Below, one piece after another: positions 6,891 to 11,661 of a DNA stretch of 11,661 nt (position 1 is the stretch's first letter; every line of letters starts with the position of its first letter). The stretch spans positions 1-11,661 of the forward strand of contig JBGQBN010000083.1 in NCBI GenBank assembly GCA_041494805.1, read 5' to 3'. This DNA is from JBGQBN01 sp041494805 (GTDB taxonomy: Bacteria; Acidobacteriota; Terriglobia; Terriglobales; Acidobacteriaceae). The translations under genes were made by a program, and so were the position numbers. Below the pieces are notes generated by a model. The model worked only from the letters and a program-made list of their open reading frames with translations, was not told the origin of the DNA and made no database searches.

Positions 6891-7594
6891 TTCTTCCACG
6901 CCTGCGCCAGTTTGGTTCCCGCCTGAATCGCGCTGGCGAGGTCCTTGGCCATTGGCGCCAACGGGGTCGCCAGAAGCCCTCCGGCAATCGCGCGCCAGAT
7001 ATCTGAACCTGTGAGGTGGTTGGAGATGGCCCACGCCCCTAGCAAGGCCAATAGGACCGCCACCGGAACCGCCAGCAGCTTGGCGCCGTTTCTGTAGCGT
7101 TGATCGGCCCGCTGATAACCCTGGTCCAGCAGGGCATTGAGCAACAGGTCGAAGCGGCCGTAGACGTCAGTCTCGTCCTCCTCGAGCGCCTTTCCCGTCG
7201 GGAGCTTGTCGGCGATTCGGGAGAAAACCTCCTCCTTGTCCATGCCGGTAGCGGCGGCCATTCCGCTCGCGCTGGCGGCATTGAAATTCAACTTGATCAG
7301 CGCCTTCGCGACTGACTTCTGGTCCGCCAGCGCCATCCCATTGAGCCAATTCGCCTTTAGCGTAATCAGAACTGAGGTCAGCGAGAGGGCAGGTCCGTCC
7401 TTTTCTCCCGGGGAGGCGGGAATGAACTTCGAGACCACTTTCTTGATGTCGCCAAAGCCGAGGTTGGAGATCCCTCCGCGGAAGGCTTTGGAGACATCCA
7501 CTACGCCATACGCGGCAGTCCCGAGAGCGCCGATGGCCAAAACGATCCTGGGCAAGTCCAGTGCAGGGAGTCCACTTGCAGCAGATTCAAACAC
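6887..7594 (-). CDS. Membrane protein of unknown function, operon partner of the hydrolase
   Basis: The 235-residue product has a hydrophobic segment near the N-terminus (about residues 14-34, LPRIVLAIGALGTAAYGVV). A mainly helical soluble region of about 130 residues follows, rich in Asp, Lys and Gln (for example DKEEVFSRIADKLPTGKALE). A second clear transmembrane helix lies at 171-190 (LLAVPVAVLLALLGAWAI). A third hydrophobic stretch at about 201-217 contains GGLLATPLAPMAKDL. The start is GTG 7594, set by a perfect AAGGAGG 4 bases upstream. Its TGA overlaps the start of the hydrolase gene. The arrangement suggests the hydrolase works at, or is held by, this membrane protein, but no family function can be named. 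A pore-forming, scaffold or sensor role would all be guesses. Confidence 0.75.
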   Translation of the reverse strand: MFESAASGLPALDLPRIVLAIGALGTAAYGVVDVSKAFRGGISNLGFGDIKKVVSKFIPASPGEKDGPALSLTSVLITLKANWLNGMALADQKSVAKALIKLNFNAASASGMAAATGMDKEEVFSRIADKLPTGKALEEDETDVYGRFDLLLNALLDQGYQRADQRYRNGAKLLAVPVAVLLALLGAWAISNHLTGSDIWRAIAGGLLATPLAPMAKDLASAIQAGTKLAQAWKK

Positions 7595-7598
7595 GGTG

Positions 7599-7605
7599 CC
7601 TCCTT
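7599..7605 (-). promoter_or_regulatory. Strong ribosome binding site for the membrane-protein operon
   Basis: AAGGAGG on the minus strand precedes GTG 7594 by 4 bases and decides this non-ATG start. An 8-codon frame (MKRLDIRL, 7631-7605) ends with a TGA that shares a base with this site. Confidence 0.75.
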
Positions 7606-7984
7606 CAAAGCCTGATGTCTAGACGTTTCATGCTGGCGAGGGCCCGATTTGTGCCGCATTCTCCGCCCAAGGCGGCCAAGCTTGCGCTCGGCAGCCCTAG
7701 ACACATCCGCGCCGACGCCTCAATCTTCGCGCCACAAACAACGATCAATTCCCTGGGGAAGTCGGCGAGAAGAAGCCCCCTCGGATGCGAAACTCGGTAC
7801 GAGCTTCACTCTTCCGTTTCGCCGATTGGCATAGAAGGTATTCCTGGAGTGTCAGAATGTCAACCTATGGAGCTGAAGGCAACTTACAACGGTGTTGGAG
7901 TGTGGTCCAGCCGATCAAGTGCATATGTGCTCTCGAAGGCTTTTCTGCGTGTAGGCACTCCTGAGGCGGACAAGAGTGTCCGCT
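7606..7984. other. Gene-free gap between the membrane-protein operon and the nuclease gene
   Basis: No credible gene is seen. The gap should hold the minus-strand promoter of the two-gene operon, but no convincing -10/-35 pair was found. A short CCGCC-CAA-GGCGG hairpin lies at 7663-7675. The right end carries the core-less REP-related site (7921-7961) and the GGCGGACA repeat. Confidence 0.6.
7921..7961 (+). repeat. REP-related sequence lacking the hairpin core
   Basis: GCATATGTGCTCTCGAAGG matches 5233-5251 at 16 of 19 positions, and the next TTTTCTGCGTGTAGGC matches 5283-5298 at 15 of 16. In the left REP copy these two blocks are separated by 31 bases carrying the hairpin; here only one base lies between them. 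Confidence 0.65.
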
Positions 7985-7990
7985 CTACAC
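7965..7990 (-). repeat. GGCGGACA hairpin repeat, copy 2
   Basis: On the minus strand this is GTGTAGAGCGGACACTCTTG followed by TCCGCC, about 23 of 26 identical to 303-328. The TAG stop of the nuclease gene (7987-7985) is part of the repeat, so the repeat abuts the gene in the same relative orientation as copy 1 does with the metal transporter. Confidence 0.7.
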
Positions 7991-8458
7991 TCCTCTTCTC
8001 TTCGGATGCTTTTGGCTCTTGTTCCGTCCCACGCCCAGCAGAGTCCACGCTTCCCGGTAGCACTCATACTTATACCGATCCGGATGTCGCGGATTCACCG
8101 GCAAGAGCGTCATAGCCTTTTTCCGCCGCCCTCCCAAAAGGATCCCCGCCGGAAACAGGTACCACACCTCCTCGGGAATGATATAGGCCGCAAAAAAATC
8201 CACTTCTTTCAGCGTATAAGGTTGGCTGCCAGCGCCCGGCTTGAACTGGCACAGATATCCGAATTCGGTCCGGCAGGAGGTTGACTTCACTTGAACTCTT
8301 AGAATCCGGGAGCCCGCTTCGACTCCGACATCATAAGACGAGGAATCGCCCCACGGCTTCGATACTTTGAACCCATGCTCCACCGCCTGAGTCATAAAAC
8401 GCAGTTCCACCCACTCGCCACGCTCCTTGAAAGTCTTGAAAAGCTTGCACTCATCCAT
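7985..8458 (-). CDS. PD-(D/E)XK endonuclease, group I intron-associated type (PDDEXK_5-like)
   Basis: The 157-residue product has the compact fold of the I-Ssp6803I-related family. An N-terminal helix ERGEWVELRFMTQAVEHGF carries Glu15 and Glu18. KPWGDSSSYDVGVE supplies the catalytic Asp43. The paired strand ILRVQVKST gives Gln56-Val-Lys58, the Q-x-K variant of the motif. Then VDFFAAYIIPEEVWYLFPAG and a C-terminal YREAWTLLG follow, as in chromosomal homologues. All catalytic positions are present, so it may cut DNA; no intron or methylase accompanies it. GGGAG on the minus strand is 7 bases before ATG 8458 and 4 before ATG 8461, so the start could be either; the frame is open to 8527 but the extra residues look non-coding. 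Its stop lies in a dispersed repeat. The biological target is unknown. Confidence 0.85.
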   Translation of the reverse strand: MDECKLFKTFKERGEWVELRFMTQAVEHGFKVSKPWGDSSSYDVGVEAGSRILRVQVKSTSCRTEFGYLCQFKPGAGSQPYTLKEVDFFAAYIIPEEVWYLFPAGILLGGRRKKAMTLLPVNPRHPDRYKYECYREAWTLLGVGRNKSQKHPKRRGV

Positions 8459-8490
8459 CATTCGGCTCCCTTGAAACCAGGTTTTCGGCC

Positions 8491-8524
8491 CAAAAAAGAA
8501 AGGCGCGGCCTGGGGCCGCGCCTT
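8491..8524 (-). terminator. Intrinsic terminator-like hairpin in the nuclease leader
   Basis: A perfect 11-bp stem (AAGGCGCGGCC/GGCCGCGCCTT, 3-base loop, 8500-8524) is followed on the minus strand by TCTTTTTT. It lies about 30 bases before the nuclease start codon. It could end transcription arriving from the metal-binding protein gene 205 bases away, or act as an attenuator of the nuclease gene. Confidence 0.75.
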
Positions 8525-8543
8525 CATTTCTTAAAGTTTTACC

Positions 8544-8560
8544 CTATACTTCTAGTATAG
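8544..8560. promoter_or_regulatory. Palindrome upstream of the nuclease gene, possible operator or -10 region
   Basis: CTATACT-TCT-AGTATAG is a perfect 7-bp inverted repeat containing TATACT on both strands. The position, upstream of the leader hairpin, suits an operator or an overlapping -10 element. No matching -35 was found on either strand. Confidence 0.4.
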
Positions 8561-8729
8561 CAATTTGAGAGGGGTAAACAGGACATGGTCCACGGAAATA
8601 TATCTCCATAGCTGCGAACAGCTTGAGAGCAATCGTGTAGTTTTTGCCTATTGACAAGATTTCGGACGGCGGCGGGGCAGCTTGGAACCTCTAAACCTCC
8701 GCCCGATTCCCCTTGCCATCACAACTCTA

Positions 8730-9218
8730 CTACTTGTCGCTGTCTGGAGCCGGGGGAGCAGCCTTGTCGTTCATACCCTGCATGCACTTGTTGCCACCGC
8801 AGCAGCCGCCCTCTTTCATTCCGGCACAGCAACCCATCTCGTGCGTACCACCACCCATCATTCCCGCACCCATCCCCGGGCCCATGCCGCCATGGGACAT
8901 CATTTCGGCCATGCCTTCCATGTGCTTGACCATGCCTTCCCAAAGATCAGCATCGAGCTGCGATTGCTGTTTAAGGGCAGGGTCCTTCACCTTGGCCAGG
9001 TTGGTTTTCATCTGTTCAAGCGTAGCCCGCATCTTGGCCACCTGATCTTTCATTTCTTGTATGTGTGCCTGATGCATGGCGGCCATGTCGTGATGAAAGG
9101 GATGGTGTATGGGTGCGGCGGTAGGCGGGGCCTGAGCAGGAGCCGGCGCGGCAGCCGCCTGTGCCCACATGGAAACTGTCAATAGTGTCAGCGCAAGGCA
9201 AAGAAATAGGGACTTCAT
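8730..9218 (-). CDS. Exported His/Met/Cys-rich protein, probably metal binding
   Basis: The 162-residue product opens with a signal peptide (MKSLFLCLALTLLTVSMWAQ, cleavage near residue 21) and an Ala/Pro-rich linker. A His-rich segment HHPFHHDMAAMHQAH (38-52) leads into a helical, coiled-coil-like region (EMKDQVAKMRATLEQMKTNL and on, to about 105). The C-terminal part is Gly/Met/Cys-rich: MGPGMGAGMMGGG, EMGCCAGMKEGGCCGG, NKCMQGM. The His, Met and Cys clusters suggest binding of a soft metal such as copper in the periplasm; this is inference from composition, and no named family is recognised. The start is fixed by AAGGAGG 5 bases upstream. It is transcribed divergently from hslV. No metal-transport or oxidase gene is adjacent. 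Confidence 0.78.
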   Translation of the reverse strand: MKSLFLCLALTLLTVSMWAQAAAAPAPAQAPPTAAPIHHPFHHDMAAMHQAHIQEMKDQVAKMRATLEQMKTNLAKVKDPALKQQSQLDADLWEGMVKHMEGMAEMMSHGGMGPGMGAGMMGGGTHEMGCCAGMKEGGCCGGNKCMQGMNDKAAPPAPDSDK

Positions 9219-9223
9219 CGAAT

Positions 9224-9230
9224 CCTCCTT
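9224..9230 (-). promoter_or_regulatory. Ribosome binding site of the metal-binding protein
   Basis: AAGGAGG on the minus strand with a 5-base spacer to ATG 9218 sets this start over the longer open frame reaching 9338. Confidence 0.8.
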
Positions 9231-9252
9231 CTCCTGAAGATTATCGAGCAAC

Positions 9253-9258
9253 AGTATA
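9253..9258 (-). promoter_or_regulatory. Candidate -10 box of the metal-binding protein gene
   Basis: TATACT on the minus strand lies 23 bases upstream of the Shine-Dalgarno. No good -35 is visible at 16-18 bases, so support comes from the -10 and its position only. Confidence 0.35.
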
Positions 9259-9326
9259 CGGCCAGCGACCTGCTGGCAGTGATGGCGGTCACAGTAGTCT
9301 CGCAACCGGACGCACGCCCCAGGCGC

Positions 9327-9335
9327 TGTTATAAT
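9327..9335 (+). promoter_or_regulatory. Extended -10 promoter element of hslV
   Basis: TGTTATAAT is an exact match to the TGnTATAAT extended -10. It ends 14 bases before the hslV ATG, so transcription should begin about 7-8 bases before the start codon. The -35 position is poor, as is common with extended -10 promoters. Confidence 0.65.
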
Positions 9336-9349
9336 CAAGAATTGTTCTC

Positions 9350-9892
9350 ATGACCACGAAGCGACTAGTCCGTTCGACCACGGTTCTCTGTGTCCGCCGC
9401 AATGGTACTGTGGTGATGGCCGGAGATGGCCAGGTCACGCTCGGCGAAGCCGTCATCAAGCACACCGCCAAGAAGATACGCCGCTTGTACCAGGACAAGA
9501 TCCTCGCCGGATTCGCCGGTTCAACGGCGGATGCGTTCTCGCTATTCAGCCGCTTCGAGTCGAAACTCGAGCAGTATCATGGCAACCTGGGCCGCGGCGC
9601 GGTCGAACTGGCAAAAGACTGGCGCACCGACAAGTTCCTGCGCCATTTGGAAGCCCTACTGCTGGTTTCGGACAAAGATCAAACGTTCCTGCTCAGTGGA
9701 CAGGGTGACGTAATCGAGCCCGACGGCGGCATTGCCGCCATCGGCAGCGGCGGACCCTATGCCCAGGCGGCGGCACAAGCCCTTGCCGACCACACCCAGC
9801 TCTCAGCCCGTCAGATCGCGGAAGAAGCTTTGAAGATTGCCGGCAGAATGTGCATTTATACGAATGACAAAGTAACGATCGAGGAACTGTAA
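9350..9892 (+). CDS. hslV: ATP-dependent protease peptidase subunit HslV (ClpQ)
   Basis: HslV forms the double-ring threonine peptidase that degrades proteins unfolded by HslU in the cytoplasm. The 180-residue product contains STTVLCVRRNGTVVMAGDGQ, where Thr10 aligns with the catalytic Thr exposed after processing; Asp26 and Lys42 correspond to mature Asp17 and Lys33. GFAGSTADAFSLF, ELAKDWRTDKFLRHLEALL, GSGGPYAQAAAQAL and CIYTND are all family hallmarks. The first nine residues (MTTKRLVRS) would be a propeptide, longer than the single Met of E. coli. No in-frame ATG lies closer to Thr10. A consensus extended -10 just upstream leaves a leader of only a few bases and no Shine-Dalgarno. hslU follows after an 86-base gap filled with repeats. 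Confidence 0.97.
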   Translation: MTTKRLVRSTTVLCVRRNGTVVMAGDGQVTLGEAVIKHTAKKIRRLYQDKILAGFAGSTADAFSLFSRFESKLEQYHGNLGRGAVELAKDWRTDKFLRHLEALLLVSDKDQTFLLSGQGDVIEPDGGIAAIGSGGPYAQAAAQALADHTQLSARQIAEEALKIAGRMCIYTNDKVTIEEL

Positions 9893-9910
9893 GGGAAAAA
9901 TGACCGGTGA

Positions 9911-9957
9911 TCAGTGGCTAGTAGTCAGCAAAACCACAACAAGCTACTAGCCACTGA
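9911..9957. repeat. Inverted repeat in the hslV-hslU gap
   Basis: TCAGTGGCTAGTAG (9911-9924) and CTACTAGCCACTGA (9944-9957) are exact reverse complements with a 19-base loop, giving a 14-bp stem. No T-tract follows, so it is not a normal terminator. Confidence 0.85.
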
Positions 9958-9976
9958 CCACTAGCCACTGACCACT
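9949..9976 (+). repeat. Exact 14-base tandem duplication before hslU
   Basis: AGCCACTGACCACT occurs twice head to tail (9949-9962, 9963-9976). The second copy ends two bases before the hslU ATG and occupies the place where a Shine-Dalgarno would be. Confidence 0.9.
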
Positions 9977-9978
9977 CT

Positions 9979-11391
9979 ATGGCCATTTATCTACCCGGAA
10001 CCGTCGAAGAAGAACAGATCGCCCTCGACGAACTCACGCCGCGCGAGATCGTCGCCGAGCTCGACAAGCATGTCATCGGCCAGAACGCCGCCAAGCGCGC
10101 CGTGGCCATTGCCCTGCGCAACCGCATGCGCCGCCAGAAGCTCGCGCCCGACTTGGCGGAAGAAGTCATTCCCAAGAACATCATTATGATCGGGCCTACG
10201 GGGGTGGGCAAGACTGAGATTGCGCGGCGGTTGGCCAAGCTGGCTAATTCGCCGTTCCTTAAGGTCGAGGCTTCGAAGTTCACCGAGGTTGGATACGTGG
10301 GACGCGATGTCGAGTCCATGATCCGCGACCTGGTCGAGATCGCCATCGAGATGGTGCGGGAAGAGAAGCTTGAGGACGTGTCCGATAAGGCTGAACTTAA
10401 TGCCGAGGAGCGGTTGCTGGATATTCTTTTGCCGCCGGCGTCGCCGCGGCCGGCGGAATCGACTAGCGGCATTCTGGTGCTGGAAGGCACGACTTCTTCC
10501 GGCGAATCGGCCAGCCGCACCCGCGAGAAGCTGCGCCAGCAGCTGCGCGAAGGCAAGCTCGACGACCGTATCGTGGAAATTGACGTGCGCGAGCGCAATT
10601 TCCCGTCCTTCGAAATTATTTCCAATCAAGGTGTTGAGGAGATGGACGTTAACATCAAGGACATGCTGCCCAACATCTTCGGCCAGCGCACCAAGAAGCG
10701 GAAGATGAAGGTCAATGAGGCGTTTGAATACCTGATCCAGGAAGAAGAACAGCGCCTGATCGACATGGACCAGGTCACGCGCACTGCCATTGACCGAGTG
10801 GAAGACTCGGGCATCATCTTCCTCGACGAGATTGACAAAATCGCGGGCCGCGAAAGTGGGCACGGGCCGGATGTTTCCCGCGAAGGCGTGCAGCGCGACA
10901 TTCTGCCCATTGTCGAAGGCACCACCGTCAACACGCGCTACGGGATGGTGCGCACCGACCACATCCTGTTCATCGCCGCCGGGGCGTTCCACGTCTCTAA
11001 ACCCAGCGACCTGATTCCCGAGTTGCAGGGCCGTTTCCCCATTCGGGTGGAACTGCAGTCGCTCACCATGGAAGACTTCATTCGCATCCTGACCGAACCC
11101 AAGTCCTCACTGGTGAAGCAGTACACGGCGCTGCTCGAGACCGAAGGCGTGAAGCTGGAATTTACCAAGGACTCGCTGGAGGAAGTGGCTCGCTTCGCCT
11201 TCCGGGTAAACGAAGGCACGGAAAATATCGGCGCCCGCCGCTTGCACACCATCATGGAACGCGTGCTGGATGAGATCAGCTTCTCCGCGCCCGAGAAGAA
11301 GGGCGAGCAGTTCAAAGTGGACGCTGACTACGTGCGCCACATGCTGGCCGATATTGTGAAAGATCAGGATTTGTCGAGATACATTTTGTAG
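9979..11391 (+). CDS. hslU: ATP-dependent protease ATPase subunit HslU (ClpY)
   Basis: HslU is the hexameric AAA+ unfoldase that feeds substrates into HslV. The 470-residue product shows LTPREIVAELDKHVIGQNAA, Walker A GPTGVGKT (residues 72-79), the pore loop GYVG (105-108) and Walker B IIFLDEID (279-286). The variable I domain lies between about 110 and 250, and the sensor-2 region GARRLHTIMERVLDEISF follows. The end DLSRYIL is the C-terminal tail that docks into HslV pockets and activates it. The ATG at 9979 gives about 16 residues before the point where E. coli HslU starts (MAIYLPGTVEEEQ), a form I recall from acidobacterial homologues. No Shine-Dalgarno is present because a repeat runs up to the start. 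It forms an operon with hslV and the aminotransferase. Confidence 0.97.
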   Translation: MAIYLPGTVEEEQIALDELTPREIVAELDKHVIGQNAAKRAVAIALRNRMRRQKLAPDLAEEVIPKNIIMIGPTGVGKTEIARRLAKLANSPFLKVEASKFTEVGYVGRDVESMIRDLVEIAIEMVREEKLEDVSDKAELNAEERLLDILLPPASPRPAESTSGILVLEGTTSSGESASRTREKLRQQLREGKLDDRIVEIDVRERNFPSFEIISNQGVEEMDVNIKDMLPNIFGQRTKKRKMKVNEAFEYLIQEEEQRLIDMDQVTRTAIDRVEDSGIIFLDEIDKIAGRESGHGPDVSREGVQRDILPIVEGTTVNTRYGMVRTDHILFIAAGAFHVSKPSDLIPELQGRFPIRVELQSLTMEDFIRILTEPKSSLVKQYTALLETEGVKLEFTKDSLEEVARFAFRVNEGTENIGARRLHTIMERVLDEISFSAPEKKGEQFKVDADYVRHMLADIVKDQDLSRYIL

Positions 11392-11392
11392 G

Positions 11393-11661
11393 ATGAAATC
11401 CCTCGACCGCGCACGCCTGAAATCCCTGATGGAGCGCGAGCAGCAGCGCTTCGTGAACGACCGTCCCAAATCCAAAGCTCTCTTCGAGCGCGCCGGCAAG
11501 TCGTTGCTGGGCGGCGTGCCCATGAACTGGATGATGAAGTGGGCAGGCGCATTCCCGCCGTTCGTGCGCGAAGCCCAGGGAGCACACTTCTTCGATGTGG
11601 ACGGCAACCGTTACATCGACTTCTGTCTCGGCGACACCGGAGCCATGACCGGCCACTCTCC
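11393..11661 (+). CDS. Class III aminotransferase (glutamate-1-semialdehyde aminomutase-like), 3' truncated
   Basis: The window ends after 89 codons. The N-terminal part reads MKSLDRARLKSLMEREQQRF, then ALFERAGKSLLGGVPMNWMM and PFVREAQGAHFFDVDGNRYI with DFCLGDTGAMTGHSP. This is the start of a PLP-dependent class III transaminase: the LLGGVP and G-x-x-[FY]-x-D-V-D-G-x-x-[YF]-I-D motifs are shared with HemL and related aspartate-aminotransferase-fold enzymes. The PLP lysine is beyond the window, so the precise reaction cannot be assigned. The ATG is one base after the hslU stop, and GGA overlapping the junction suggests translational coupling. Confidence 0.85.
   Translation, partial: MKSLDRARLKSLMEREQQRFVNDRPKSKALFERAGKSLLGGVPMNWMMKWAGAFPPFVREAQGAHFFDVDGNRYIDFCLGDTGAMTGHS

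Noticed and set aside
5895..6926. Long plus-strand open frame (343 codons) opposite the hydrolase gene
   Set aside because: It lies antisense to the hydrolase, whose motifs (HGF, SHSLG, GHHSY) are clear. Its own translation is Arg/His-rich with no recognisable domain, as expected for a mirror frame in GC-rich DNA.
6891..7034. N-terminal extension of the hydrolase to ATG 7034
   Set aside because: It would overlap the membrane-protein gene by about 148 bases, and the added residues do not resemble a hydrolase N-terminus. The GTGA junction gives a natural coupled start.
8644..8670. TTGACA at about 8653 as a plus-strand promoter
   Set aside because: No -10 box follows at proper spacing, and no plus-strand gene starts downstream before hslV.
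9219..9338. 40-codon upstream extension of the metal-binding protein
   Set aside because: The signal peptide begins at ATG 9218, directly after AAGGAGG. The extension would bury it.
9901..9976. Repeat cluster as a CRISPR array or attachment site
   Set aside because: There are only two adjacent identical units with no spacers, and no integrase or cas gene is near.
9991..10992. Long minus-strand open frame (333 codons) opposite hslU
   Set aside because: It is fully antisense to the unmistakable HslU sequence and has no motif or start signal of its own.

Overview
The window looks like chromosomal DNA of a moderately GC-rich soil bacterium, most likely an acidobacterium (Koribacter/Sulfotelmatobacter-like). 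That placement is inference from remembered protein style: an hslV-hslU-class III aminotransferase cluster, a REP-associated tyrosine transposase beginning MPWGLKR, a lone intron-type PD-(D/E)XK nuclease, and several dispersed hairpin repeats. No rRNA or tRNA gene, CRISPR array or phage structural gene was seen.

Layout. 1-291 is the 3' end of an Nramp-family metal transporter, followed by two hairpin repeats and a single-domain universal stress protein (503-919). 920-1291 is mostly empty but holds a possible membrane-peptide remnant. 1292-1756 is a HicB antitoxin followed by a HicA toxin gene broken by one frameshift. 1949-4762 is a complete aconitase (acnA) with its own ribosome binding site, followed by a small exported SH3-like protein (4836-5219). 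5087-5912 is a compact REPtron: a REP-associated transposase on the minus strand, bracketed by an inverted pair of about 40-base REP-like hairpins. 5988-7594 (minus strand) is a two-gene, translationally coupled operon: a membrane protein of unknown function and an alpha/beta hydrolase. 7985-8458 (minus) is a solitary PD-(D/E)XK nuclease with a terminator-like hairpin in its leader. 8730-9218 (minus) is an exported His/Met/Cys-rich protein, probably metal binding. 9350-11661 (plus) is the HslVU ATP-dependent protease followed one base later by a truncated class III aminotransferase.

How the genes work together. HslV (peptidase) and HslU (AAA+ unfoldase) form one protease. AcnA, HslVU, Usp and the metal transporter are housekeeping or stress functions. 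The stretch between acnA and the metal-binding protein is accessory: transposase, broken toxin-antitoxin pair nearby, orphan nuclease, and the hydrolase/membrane-protein pair. Several repeat families sit in the gaps. The REP-like family flanks the transposase and recurs at 7921-7961 without its hairpin core. A GGCGGACA hairpin appears right after two unrelated genes. A tandem and inverted repeat fills the hslV-hslU gap up to two bases before the hslU start.

The best candidates for something not routinely described are the REPtron with its core-less sister site and the hydrolase/membrane-protein operon.
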